Source of the DNA: Caldicellulosiruptor obsidiansis OB47
GTDB lineage: Bacteria > Bacillota > Thermoanaerobacteria > Caldicellulosiruptorales > Caldicellulosiruptoraceae
Direction: 5' to 3'
Length of the DNA stretch: 64,000 nucleotides
NCBI RefSeq assembly: GCF_000145215.1
Contig: NC_014392.1
Coordinates: 2,427,001 to 2,491,000 of the forward strand
The translations under genes were made by a program, and so were the position numbers. Below are positions 55,715 to 63,923 of the stretch, in pieces. The notes beneath the pieces were generated by a model that saw nothing but the letters and a program-made list of their open reading frames with translations, did not search any database and was not told where the DNA came from. Each line of letters begins with the position of its first letter. The stretch's first letter is position 1.

Positions 55715-55952
55715 TGCTATATCTGTCAACCTCAGGTGATAAAATTTTAAGGGTTGATTTGTATTCGTTTTCATGTAGATTTGGCATGGTTTTTGTAAAG
55801 TTTTTAGCAGTTACTGGATAGACGGAAGAGGTTGAAGTGGTTCTGTAGCTTGATTTTTGTGACTTGATTCGACTTATCCACAGATGTTTTGATATAAAAA
55901 CATTGAAATAGGTGTTATAATCTTGATATAATAAAATCAAGCTCTTGAACGT
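55715..55952 (+). promoter_or_regulatory. CR8 leader, class A, partly worn
   Basis: Keeps ATCTGTCAACCTCAGGTGA, ACTGGATAGACGGAAGA, and AATAAAATCAAGCTCTTGAA. The promoter is TTGAAA (55903-55908), 18 nt, TATAAT (55927-55932), weaker than in the other leaders by one -35 base and spacer length. Confidence 0.75.
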
Positions 55953-56012
55953 GCTTGTAGCCTTCCCTTTGGGGATTGAGGAGAGAGGAAAGCCCCCTTT
56001 GGGGATTGAAAC
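55953..56012 (+). CRISPR. Zero-spacer locus CR8: leader, one repeat, trailer
   Basis: A single repeat begins GCTTGTAGCC (one change), has the CTTCCCTTTGG form and runs directly into GAGGAGAGAGGAAAGCCCC, then CTTTGGGGATTGAAAC. This is the same trailer that ends the multi-spacer arrays, but no spacer is present. Confidence 0.8.
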
Positions 56013-56292
56013 TCATAAATGTAACAGTTTAGAAATAGTGATTAGAATTATATTACCTAAAAAAGTAAAGTCGCCTATGAATCGTATATCAATGTAAATT
56101 GGATGAGAAAAAAGCCCTCAATGCCTAACGACAAATCAAAAATATCTTTCAATATTTTTTACCCTGTTGCATTTAACTTTACAACAAACAAAATTTTTTA
56201 TTTTAAATTTTGCATGTTATTTTTCCCTTATTTTTGGGTATTTAAGAATTAGCTATTTTTAAAAACTTAACTTTGTAAAGGAGAATTTCTTC
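56013..56292 (+). other. CR8 trailer and upstream region of tspO
   Basis: At 56101 a block beginning GGATGAGAAAAAAGCCCTCA nearly repeats the sequence after CR5 (39700). No gene. AAAGGAGAA precedes the tspO ATG. Confidence 0.4.
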
Positions 56293-57096
56293 ATGGAAAG
56301 GAAAAGAAAAGCTATCATAAGCGGTGTTCTTTTGGTAATTACTTTAATTGTAAACGCACTGGGATCAATGGGAATTATAAACGGAAATTCACAAAAGGCT
56401 GTGTCTGACAAGTATCAAACTTTGATAACTCCATCTCCGTCAACATTTGGTATATGGGGTTTGATTTATTTGCTTCTTATAATTTCTGTTGTGCTTATGA
56501 TTTTCAAACACAATGACGATTATTTTGCAAAGGTAATTGACAGCATAACATATCTTTTCTGGCTTTCGTGTGTACTGAATATTATCTGGATTGTATTTTT
56601 CTCTTATGAGATGCTTGGGCTTGCAACAATTGTAATTCTGGGGATGTTAATAACACTGACACTTATTGTGAAAAACATTAGCAAAATGCAGACGCAAAGA
56701 AGACGTCTTCTACCCTTAACATTTGGACTTTATTCAGGATGGCTTTTGATTGCAACTGTGGTTAATATTTCAGCATGGCTTGTAAAACTTAAGTGGAACG
56801 CCTGGGGAATTTCACCTGAAATCTGGGCAATTGTTGTTCTTATTATATCCATAGCTTTATCCACGATTATAGCTCGAAATATAAAAAATGCGGCATTTAT
56901 TCTTCCGGTTGCATGGGCATATTTTGGAATTTACAACAACCTCATCTCTGCTTCTGGATTCAACAACAAATTTATTGTTTTGCCAAAGATAGCTATAATA
57001 GGTTCTGCAGTTTTGATTGCTATATTTGCAATAGAGTTTTATAAAAACAAATATTGTATAACACCAATAGTTGAATCTGAAAAGAAGGTAAAATAA
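56293..57096 (+). CDS. TspO/MBR-family tryptophan-rich membrane protein
   Basis: 267 aa. TspO proteins are five-helix membrane proteins that bind porphyrins or related ligands. The motif TPSPSTFGIWGLIYLLL (about 47-63) is characteristic, and Trp residues recur through the helices (FWLSCVLNIIWIVFF, GWLLIATVVNISAWL, WAYFGIYNN). It has more hydrophobic segments than the 160-aa TspO core, as in the longer bacterial TspO-like branch. Expressed alone, with a good ribosome site and a strong terminator. Confidence 0.8.
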   Translation: MERKRKAIISGVLLVITLIVNALGSMGIINGNSQKAVSDKYQTLITPSPSTFGIWGLIYLLLIISVVLMIFKHNDDYFAKVIDSITYLFWLSCVLNIIWIVFFSYEMLGLATIVILGMLITLTLIVKNISKMQTQRRRLLPLTFGLYSGWLLIATVVNISAWLVKLKWNAWGISPEIWAIVVLIISIALSTIIARNIKNAAFILPVAWAYFGIYNNLISASGFNNKFIVLPKIAIIGSAVLIAIFAIEFYKNKYCITPIVESEKKVK

Positions 57097-57111
57097 TGCT
57101 GATTGTGAAAT

Positions 57112-57155
57112 AAAAAGAGGCTATCTAGCTGTTTGCCTTGATAGCCTCTTTTTTT
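57112..57155 (+). terminator. Intrinsic terminator
   Basis: AAAAAGAGGCTATC (57112-57125) pairs with GATAGCCTCTTTTTTT (57140-57155). It separates tspO from the convergent csx1 gene and may serve both. Confidence 0.85.
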
Positions 57156-57173
57156 GATTTGTTTATTTATTTT

Positions 57174-58595
57174 TTATTCTATCCTTGACTTTAGCCAGCA
57201 GTTTATAATGTTCATGTTAGTGTTATGTGCGTACCTTACAAATATTTTTCCTTCATTCATTCTCACTTCTGTTACATTCCTTTCAAATCCACTGTGTGCA
57301 AAATAATTTCGCTCATCAGGGTCAGTTTGAGAAGATGAAGGACTGATTAATTTATAAAGTCCTGTCCAATTTTTGATATCATCTAATTCATTTAAAAACT
57401 TTTCTGTATTGGAAATTTCATTGCCAAGCATGACATAGTTTGTAGGAATTTTGAATATATCGTAAATACCAATAAAATTCTTTTTGATAGTATCAAGTTC
57501 AATTCCTCTATCTTGGCAAAACATTGTTATGTTGAACATTTCAAGCACCCTTATAATACCCAAATAAAATCCAAGGCTTAGAAGTGCTTTAAGGTAAGCA
57601 CCTTTGTCAAGGTAAGCTGAACTTTTAAAATCTTTCAAAAGCTTTTCTTTAGCATTTTCTATGAGCTTTAAAATCTCTTCAATAACCTCTCCTTCACTGT
57701 GATAGTGCTGATAGTAAAGATACAGCGGAACATTGTTTTTGATTGCAGAAAATAAATAACAAAACATCTCTACCTTTTCTCTGAGTTTTTTCCTCTTTTC
57801 TCTTATTTGTTGTTTTATTTTAGTACCTTCTGCTCCTTTTGGAACATCTTTAGGTTCAGAATATATATTTCTCAAAAACGAAAAATTGTGCTCTGAAGCT
57901 TCTTTCCTATTTATAAGTGAAGCAAAAAAAGCTGTAAAATTCTGTTTTTGGATATGTATCTCGTAGCTGGAAGCTGAACTTCCCAGGATAGGATCTGAAA
58001 AGCTTATATATATCTCAGGCACATTTTTTTCGTCAACCCAGTGCATAAGATACGAAAAAACTGCAAAATGTCTTGATGCTTCAAGCATAGCTGATATGTA
58101 TATGTTATGCCCGCTTGATATATCAATGTAAAGTCTTTTAAATGGTTCTTCTAAATACCTTTTGGTAATGTCAAAAAGAACCTCAAGAACAATATCGTCA
58201 TAGCTTGCATCAAGAGATATTCCCATATATTCACCAAGTGAATGAACAATAAGCTTATCATCTCTTTTATTCTCAAGATTTATTTTGCTGATAAAATCAT
58301 CTGGATTTTTCAAATACATTGAAGGAGTTTCAAAAATTGATAAAAGCTCAGATTTCATACTATCCGGTGTAATATAATTAACAAACTTATTGTTAAAGAC
58401 AATGCTCACAGGATAAACAAGAACTGTCTTTGCTTCAAAGCCTTTTTGCAAAAGAAAGTCTTTCAAAAATAATGAAGAAAGTTCTGCCCAATTGCTATAA
58501 TCCACTTTTTCGCCGTGAAAATCTTTTATAAAAAAATTTTTGACTGAATCTTTCGGATTGTCAAACCTGCCAACTTGATATATCAATGCTTTCAA
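57174..58595 (-). CDS. csx1: Second Csx1-type CARF-HEPN protein (MJ1666-like)
   Basis: 473 aa. The N-terminal CARF domain starts MKALIYQVGRFDNPKDS and has LYIDISSGHNIYISAMLEA (about 155-173), the ligand-binding strand-loop of MJ1666-type Csx1 proteins. The C-terminal HEPN domain carries RNYFAH at R429-H434 (Rx4H). The TTG start has AAAGGAG 9 nt upstream; the extended -10 AGGTATAAT is at about 58645-58653. It stands alone, 25 kb from the III-A operon, so it is probably a separate cyclic-oligoadenylate-activated RNase. Confidence 0.82.
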   Translation of the reverse strand: MKALIYQVGRFDNPKDSVKNFFIKDFHGEKVDYSNWAELSSLFLKDFLLQKGFEAKTVLVYPVSIVFNNKFVNYITPDSMKSELLSIFETPSMYLKNPDDFISKINLENKRDDKLIVHSLGEYMGISLDASYDDIVLEVLFDITKRYLEEPFKRLYIDISSGHNIYISAMLEASRHFAVFSYLMHWVDEKNVPEIYISFSDPILGSSASSYEIHIQKQNFTAFFASLINRKEASEHNFSFLRNIYSEPKDVPKGAEGTKIKQQIREKRKKLREKVEMFCYLFSAIKNNVPLYLYYQHYHSEGEVIEEILKLIENAKEKLLKDFKSSAYLDKGAYLKALLSLGFYLGIIRVLEMFNITMFCQDRGIELDTIKKNFIGIYDIFKIPTNYVMLGNEISNTEKFLNELDDIKNWTGLYKLISPSSSQTDPDERNYFAHSGFERNVTEVRMNEGKIFVRYAHNTNMNIINCWLKSRIE

Positions 58596-58719
58596 TCCGG
58601 TTTACTCCTTTCACAACAAAAAGTTAATACCTTTTTTATCTTAAATTATACCTGAATCTTTTATATATGAAAAGTCAAAGAAAATTTATCTTATAAAATC
58701 TAAAAAGTTGCTAACTTAT

Positions 58720-59163
58720 CTTTTTACCTTTTCAAATACTTCTGTACCTTGTTCATTATAGAGACTTTGCTAAAGTTTGCATAGTAGTATGTGCAAAAAT
58801 GTTTATACGCATTAAAAATCCATATATCTACACTCTGAACACAGCCACATTCTTTTTTTCTGGTTGCTATCTTTTTTGAATTCTTTATCATCAACAAACC
58901 ATTTTTCTTTTCTCAAATTTTTTTATAAGCTCCCCATCCACACAGCGAGCTTTGCCAAGGCCTATCTCTTCAACCGGAACCTCCTCTGCGCAAGTCTCTA
59001 TTTTGAAATTATATTTTTTGCCAATATCCCCAATTTGCTTTGAAATATTAAATATTTTTTCTTTTGGCAGAACAAGGACACCATTGCTTTTTGAAGCATT
59101 CTCTGCCTTTATGCAAATTGCGCAATTAAAATTCTGTACTGTTTTAGTTTTAGTATTCTCCAT
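58720..59163 (-). pseudogene. Decayed DUF1848 copy
   Basis: Minus-strand pieces follow the DUF1848 gene at 53890: NFKIETCAEEVPVEEIGLGKARCVDGELI (compare VETCAEAVDVEKIGLRKAHCIDG), written here only as matching blocks ETCAE, EIGL and CVDGEL. A second frame has CGCVQSVDIWIFNAYKHFC. The first 200 or so residues are absent. Its upstream edge runs into the CR9 leader flank. Confidence 0.7.
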
Positions 59164-59169
59164 ATCAAC

Positions 59170-59475
59170 TTGATAGACAATTGCAAGTTTATACTAAAAT
59201 TTGAGCTTTATTTGTCATATTTATGCTTTTTGACTAAAAGTCATATCTGTCGACCTCCGGTAGCAAAATTTTTAAGCTCATATTGTATTCGGTTTCGAGC
59301 TTGCAGTACGTGGACTTGACCAAACTTCTGGCATCTGCTGGATAGACGGAAAGGTTTTATGGTCTTTTGTCCCTTGATTCTTCTGGGCTGATTTAAATTT
59401 TCCACAGATGTTTTAATATAAAAATATTTACAGAGGTATATAATCTTGATATAATAAAATCAAGCTCTTGAACGT
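59170..59475 (+). promoter_or_regulatory. CR9 leader, class A
   Basis: Close to the CR1 and CR4 leaders (GTCGACCTCCGGTAGC, TGGATAGACGG). The promoter has TTTACA (59427-59432) in place of TTGACA, 17 nt, and TATAAT (59450-59455). Confidence 0.8.
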
Positions 59476-59938
59476 GTCTGTAGCCTCCCCTTTGGGGATT
59501 GAAACTAGTACCATCCACCATACAAATCATAATCATAGTCAGTTTGTAGCCTCCCCTTTGGGGATTGAAACTAGTACCATCCACCATACAAATCATAATC
59601 ATAGTCAGTTTGTAGCCTCCCCTTTGGGGATTGAAACCCTCCTACTCATTTTTTTAACCAGCCCGATTAGGGCTGGTTTGTAGCCTCCCCTTTGGGGATT
59701 GAAACAATATTTTTTTGTTGCTGACACTGTCCCATACTTCTGTGTTTGTAGCCTCCCCTTTGGGGATTGAAACTGCACAGATATACCAGATTCCAAACTG
59801 GAATGCGGTGTTTGTAGCCTCCCCTTTGGGGATTGAAACAAAGAAAAATCAAAGTCCAAAGGTGCACTCATACCCAAGTTTGTAGCCTCCCCTTTGGGGA
59901 TTGAGGAGAGGGAAAGCCTTTTCTTTGGGAATTGAAAC
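59476..59938 (+). CRISPR. CRISPR array CR9 (7 repeats, 6 spacers)
   Basis: The first repeat reads GTCTGTAGCC (one change); the others are CTCCCC-type. Spacers 1 and 2 are identical (TAGTACCATCCACCATAC...). Spacer 3 contains AACCAGCCCGATTAGGGCTGG, a hairpin that extends into the next repeat. The final repeat (59878) ends GGGGATTGAGGAGAGGG with a worn copy to 59938. Confidence 0.96.
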
Positions 59939-60046
59939 TCAGGATTTTTGCACACGACTAATGTTATTTTAATCTAAACTTAACATTTCCTCTAACAAAC
60001 ACTTGCATATTTCTGATTGAAATGTTATATTTTGATTGAGGAGGGG

Positions 60047-60349
60047 ATGAAGATAAGCGATATTAAAATCATCCAAGAGGATATTAAACACGAAGTTGGT
60101 ATTGACTTGATATGCAGCCTTGCAGGTAAACTTACAAATATAAAAATTAACATTGAAGACTCAAATCTCAACGAAGAAGATAAAAAGCGAAAAATTGAAA
60201 AACTTGAAAAACTTATAGCTACTCTCTGGAAAGAAAGAGATGAAGCATACAGAGGAAACAAGGACACCATCGAAAGAGCTTACAACATATATGCTATATT
60301 TTCAGATCTAATCTCCAAAAACAAGTCAAGTTTTGTAGAGATCTTGTAA
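60047..60349 (+). CDS. Small charged helical protein, unknown
   Basis: 100 aa from the ATG with GGAGGGG 1-2 nt plus spacer upstream (60038-60044); a TTG-type start 10 codons earlier has no such site. The sequence is helical and strongly charged (EEDKKRKIEKLEKLIATL), with no membrane segment or Cys. No family recognised. It lies between CR9 and the decayed Rpn gene; an accessory role to either is possible but not supported by motif. Confidence 0.5.
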   Translation: MKISDIKIIQEDIKHEVGIDLICSLAGKLTNIKINIEDSNLNEEDKKRKIEKLEKLIATLWKERDEAYRGNKDTIERAYNIYAIFSDLISKNKSSFVEIL

Positions 60350-60359
60350 AAAGAGCTGA

Positions 60360-60618
60360 AGAGGAGTTGAAGAAAACTTAAAAAATCTGAGCAAAAAGAA
60401 TGTAGATAGATTTTTGGAATGGCGGTATCGCATTATACGACCAAGGCTTTCTGAAGAACAAAAGATTTTAAGGCTGGCAAACTTTAAGGTAAAATCGAAG
60501 CTATAATAGAGGTTGCGAAAAGACTAATACAAAAGGGATTTAGCGATGAAGAGGTTGCTGAACTTACAGAACTTCAGATTGAAAAGGTTAAAGAGTTGAG
60601 AAAATCCATAGTAAATTG
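60360..60618 (+). pseudogene. Decayed third Rpn-family copy
   Basis: Almost identical at DNA level to the 3' part of the Rpn gene at 16654: the stretch AAAAAGAATGTAGATAGAT and the final 110 nt (GATGAAGAGGTTGCTGAAC onward) match. An internal deletion removes the region between the KSEYD-like segment and the GKLE repeats, of which only a trace remains. The nuclease core is absent. Confidence 0.8.
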
Positions 60619-60742
60619 AAAAAAGTAAAATTGATATAGCTATATTTGAGGTGAAATAATGGTCATGGATATAATTAAATATATTAAGATGGAAGCCGAA
60701 ATTTTAGATAATTTAGAAGAATAAGTAAACTAAATCATAAAC

Positions 60743-60788
60743 AAAAAGGGACTAGTTCCGGTCAAAACGTTAGAACAAGTCCCTTTTT
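60743..60788. terminator. Intrinsic terminator
   Basis: AAAAAGGGACT (60743-60753) pairs with AGTCCCTTTTT (60778-60788). It lies before a convergent gene, so may act in both directions. A 21-codon frame at 60659-60724 precedes it, with too little sequence to call a gene. Confidence 0.75.
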
Positions 60789-60855
60789 ATCTTTATTAAA
60801 ATACCACTGTCTCAATCTTTTTTGCCACCATATATCTTAACGCGCAAAGATATTT

Positions 60856-61839
60856 TTACATTTTCATAACACTTGCAAGATGATGAACAGCAAATCCAAT
60901 ATTTGTATATCCTTTGGAATCAAAATAAGCTTTAACACTGCTTAGCTCACTGTACATTGTTGCAAGCCCTTCTTCAAAAAATGTAACATTCTCACCTTCG
61001 CTCGATGGCTGTGTTTCTACAGAAATTACAAGTCTTTTACCAAAGTTTTTTGCATAACCTGCTTCATTCTCAGCAATTGCTATAATCTCATGACTGCTGT
61101 CTCTGTATGCCATGATGTTTGTCCAGCTTGTTTTTGAAATTACCCACTGTGCAAGATTACCTGAGCCATAGTTATTAGAATAATATATCTCATCAAACCA
61201 GAAGGGTATATCAAATACAACCGGAAGATTTAATCTTGCTGCCTGTAAAACTGCCTCATCAACAAAGTTCTGATAGTTTAAAATTACATTATCTCTTGCC
61301 GTGTTCCACTCAGCGTTTTGATAAGGCTCAACATCAAGGTGAATACCACAAAACTTTTCGTTCTCTGATACACTCAAATTATAATTCTCAACCCATCTGA
61401 TGAAATTATAAAACCCTTCTCTTTTGTCCTGCCATATCCATATACTATCCCCAGACAGCGCATATACATTTATCCCATAAGATGTAGCAGAAGATACAAA
61501 ATCTCTGTAATACCTTAAATCAAGAGTACTATCAATCTGAAGATATAACTCAGAATATCCATTTATCCGCAAATAGTTCAAAATCTCATCTTTGCTGCTT
61601 ACAATTAACCAAGGGTTCCAAAGCCATGTACCAAAACCTGTGTTATTGCTGGATATAGCCGTTTGAGATGGCTGCTTTGTTTCCTCTTGAGATACAGGAG
61701 TCTGCTCTGGCTCAGATATCTCATAAGACTGTGTTTTCTTTAGACCTGCAATCTGTCTTTTCTTTGCTGCAAATGCCATTGCACTTGAAATTGATAAAAT
61801 TAATAAAATAATAATGAAGACTGAAATCAATTTTTTCAT
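60856..61839 (-). CDS. Secreted protein with TIM-barrel glycosidase-like fold
   Basis: 327 aa. Signal peptide (MKKLISVFIIILLILSISSA, cleavage near the AFAA). A Ser/Thr/Gln-rich linker (about 25-65) comes next, then a domain of about 260 residues. GFGTWLWNPWLI, YSELYLQIDSTLD, CGIHLDVEPY and TNIMAYRDSS read as successive strands of a beta/alpha barrel; HLDVEPY resembles the catalytic strand of GH18-like enzymes, with Asp and Glu as candidate catalytic residues. No carbohydrate-binding module. Substrate unknown. Expression is under a c-di-GMP-I riboswitch, and AAGGAGG precedes the ATG. Confidence 0.65.
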   Translation of the reverse strand: MKKLISVFIIILLILSISSAMAFAAKKRQIAGLKKTQSYEISEPEQTPVSQEETKQPSQTAISSNNTGFGTWLWNPWLIVSSKDEILNYLRINGYSELYLQIDSTLDLRYYRDFVSSATSYGINVYALSGDSIWIWQDKREGFYNFIRWVENYNLSVSENEKFCGIHLDVEPYQNAEWNTARDNVILNYQNFVDEAVLQAARLNLPVVFDIPFWFDEIYYSNNYGSGNLAQWVISKTSWTNIMAYRDSSHEIIAIAENEAGYAKNFGKRLVISVETQPSSEGENVTFFEEGLATMYSELSSVKAYFDSKGYTNIGFAVHHLASVMKM

Positions 61840-61908
61840 ATCAAAATACCTCCTTATATGGAGTTTATTATCATAATTTTTTGCTGGAACTCCATATAAG
61901 GAGTTCCT
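61840..61908 (-). promoter_or_regulatory. Riboswitch expression platform (ribosome-site switch)
   Basis: After the aptamer, GGAACTCC..TTATAT..GGAGTTCC (about 61884-61905) can form a hairpin. The downstream CTCCATATAAGGAG, which contains the ribosome site, is complementary to the CTCCTTATATGGAG part of it. The two stems are mutually exclusive, which suggests control of translation. Confidence 0.6.
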
Positions 61909-61990
61909 GGCAGCCTGGCAACCATAGGGGGTTTTTCCCCCGACAGGCCCATGGCTTTGCGCCCACAGGTTTCCCTGTGTTTGCCTTTTT
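61909..61990 (-). ncRNA. Cyclic di-GMP-I (GEMM) riboswitch aptamer
   Basis: Read on the minus strand: AAAAAGGCAAACACAGGG, then AAACCTGTGGGCGCAAAGCC, ATGGGCCT, a GGGGG/CCCCC hairpin, and ATGGTTGCCAGGCTGCC. The GGCAAAC start, GCAAAGCCA and GCCAGGCTGCC blocks are the conserved GEMM-I elements, including the tetraloop GAAA and its receptor region. It lies 70-150 nt upstream of the secreted protein ATG. Confidence 0.88.
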
Positions 61991-62104
61991 CAGGAATATC
62001 ACTTTAATTTTTTAACAATTTAAATTATACTCTTTTTATTTTCAAAAATCAATTTCAAAATTTCTGAATTGTCTGCTGCATTCAACTCTTTTATCTCTGA
62101 GGAT

Positions 62105-62914
62105 TTATTTTCTTGGCACCCACAGATAATCGACAGAAGACTTTTTGTTAACAGGTTGCGGATATAAACACATGAGCTGTTTTATTTCTCTATCCATATC
62201 GCATCTTACTTTTAACCCCAGTTCTTTTGCCTTTTCATATGTTATTGGAAAATCATGTGTGTATTTGCCCTCAACAAGCTCTTTTGCTATGTTTTGAGCA
62301 ACATCTTCAGGGTAGTTATCAGAAAGAAGTTCTAAAACAGCATCTTTTGTCTGCTTTAAAGCCTTTCTTGCAATGTCTGCTAAAATCAATGTTTTGTCAT
62401 CAACCTCATTCAATGTCTTTTGTTTTACAACCTCAAGGATAGACACTGCCGGAAATTCCCCAATCTGAGGATCAACAGGACCTAAAACCGCATCCTCACA
62501 CATAACTATCTCATCTGCAGCAAGAGCAATGAGAGTCCCGCCCGACATTGCATAGTGAGGAACATGAACCGTAACCTTCCCTTTATGTCTTTTTATTGCT
62601 CTTGCTATCTGGAGCGAAGCTAAAACAAGCCCACCCGGTGTGTGTAGAATTATATCAAGTGGAATTGAGGGGTCAGTCATGTTTATTGCCCTTACGACTT
62701 CTTCTGAGTCGTTTATGTCAATGTATCGGTACACCGGAAAACCAAGAAAACTCATTGTCTCTTGCCTGTGAACAAGAAGAATAACTCTTGAACCTCTTTT
62801 TTTCTCTATTTTAGCAATAAGCTTTTGTCTTGCAGATTCAAGCATTCTCTGTTTCATAACTGGCTGAAGTGAACTTGCTATGATGAAAAATATCAGCAAA
62901 TCCCAAAAACTCAT
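62105..62914 (-). CDS. SDH-type (SppA/ClpP-class) serine protease
   Basis: 269 aa from the ATG at 62914 (AAAGGAG 10 nt upstream; the GTG three codons earlier is too close). One N-terminal membrane segment (about 4-18) anchors it. The ClpP-crotonase fold of the serine dehydrogenase proteinase family shows IILHTPGG (oxyanion-hole loop), then YAMSGGTLIAL with the nucleophile Ser at about 124, and ADEIVMCEDAVLGPVDPQIG. It may cleave membrane or signal peptides. 24 nt after the rhomboid gene, so the two are co-transcribed. Confidence 0.85.
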   Translation of the reverse strand: MSFWDLLIFFIIASSLQPVMKQRMLESARQKLIAKIEKKRGSRVILLVHRQETMSFLGFPVYRYIDINDSEEVVRAINMTDPSIPLDIILHTPGGLVLASLQIARAIKRHKGKVTVHVPHYAMSGGTLIALAADEIVMCEDAVLGPVDPQIGEFPAVSILEVVKQKTLNEVDDKTLILADIARKALKQTKDAVLELLSDNYPEDVAQNIAKELVEGKYTHDFPITYEKAKELGLKVRCDMDREIKQLMCLYPQPVNKKSSVDYLWVPRK

Positions 62915-62938
62915 GTCATACACTCTCCTTTTTAAATC

Positions 62939-63733
62939 TTAATAATATCTGTAGTAAAAAATCTCATCATCGAAAAAATTATGATATCTGCGATACTTCT
63001 TTTTAAAGAAGTTGACAGTCAGCGCTCCAAATACAAATCCGCCAATGTGAGCCCACCAGGCAATTCCACTTCCAAACACAGGTCCAAACAGCTCAAGAAT
63101 CCCGGACGACACCTGTGATAAAAACCACAAACCAAGGTAAAACACAGCTGGAATTTCAATAAACAGAGGGATAAATCCTATTGGAATTAGAGTAACAATC
63201 CTTGAAAGTGGGAACATCAAAAAGTACGCACCCATAACACCAGATATTGCCCCTGATGCGCCAACAATCGGAACATTTGAGTCTGCATTAAAAAACCAGT
63301 GGGTATAGGCTGCAAAGAATCCACTCAGAAGATAAAAAATCAAAAATCTGAAATGACCTACCCTGTCTTCAACATTGTCACCAAAAAGCCACAAAGACCA
63401 CATGTTAGATATAAGATGCATCCAGCTTCCATGCATGAACATTGAACACATTATTGGAAATATGGAATATACAATCGCAACTATTAAACCATGCGAGAGA
63501 GCATGAGAAAAACTGTCAGGAACAAATGCATATTTTAAAACAAACTCAGAAGCTGCTTCAGGTGGAAGTGAAACCTGGTATAAAAAAACAAGAATGTTTA
63601 CCGCTATCAAAAACCATGTCATAAAAGGTTTTTCCCTGCTCGGGATAGTATCTCTCAAAGGAATCAAGCTTTTTTTCCTCCTTTTCAAATTTAAAATTGA
63701 TGCTACATTATTAAATACCCATTTTAGAAACAT
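62939..63733 (-). CDS. Rhomboid intramembrane serine protease
   Basis: 264 aa. Six or more membrane helices. The catalytic Ser160 is in GASGAISG and His229 in WWAHIGGF; HGSWMHLISNMWSLWLFG (about 101-118) is the conserved loop/helix 2. It is a complete rhomboid of the bacterial GlpG/YqgP type without a cytosolic domain. The basic Tyr-rich tail (KKKYRRYHNFF) is unusual. It cleaves single-pass membrane proteins. First gene of a two-gene operon with the SDH-type protease. Confidence 0.92.
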   Translation of the reverse strand: MFLKWVFNNVASILNLKRRKKSLIPLRDTIPSREKPFMTWFLIAVNILVFLYQVSLPPEAASEFVLKYAFVPDSFSHALSHGLIVAIVYSIFPIMCSMFMHGSWMHLISNMWSLWLFGDNVEDRVGHFRFLIFYLLSGFFAAYTHWFFNADSNVPIVGASGAISGVMGAYFLMFPLSRIVTLIPIGFIPLFIEIPAVFYLGLWFLSQVSSGILELFGPVFGSGIAWWAHIGGFVFGALTVNFFKKKYRRYHNFFDDEIFYYRYY

Positions 63734-63844
63734 TATTATACATATTATATCAATTTATTTGCCAAAAATAAAAGAAGGCTAACAGAATTTTGCCGAAAAT
63801 TATCGAGCGTTGCCGAAAATTAAAAATTTGGTCAATTTTAATTG

Positions 63845-63907
63845 TTGACAAAAGCCTCTTATTTTGCTATTCTATTTGTAAACCTGATTTAATAATATGG
63901 TTTACAT
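63845..63907 (+). promoter_or_regulatory. bioY promoter with BirA-type operator
   Basis: TTGACA (63845-63850), 17 nt, TATTCT (63868-63873) with TGC before it. Just downstream an inverted repeat TTGTAAACC (63876-63884), 14 nt, GGTTTACAT (63899-63907) matches the biotin repressor BirA box layout. The operator covers the expected transcript start, so biotin-loaded BirA would block transcription. Confidence 0.8.
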
Positions 63908-63923
63908 TGGGGGTAGAAAAATT

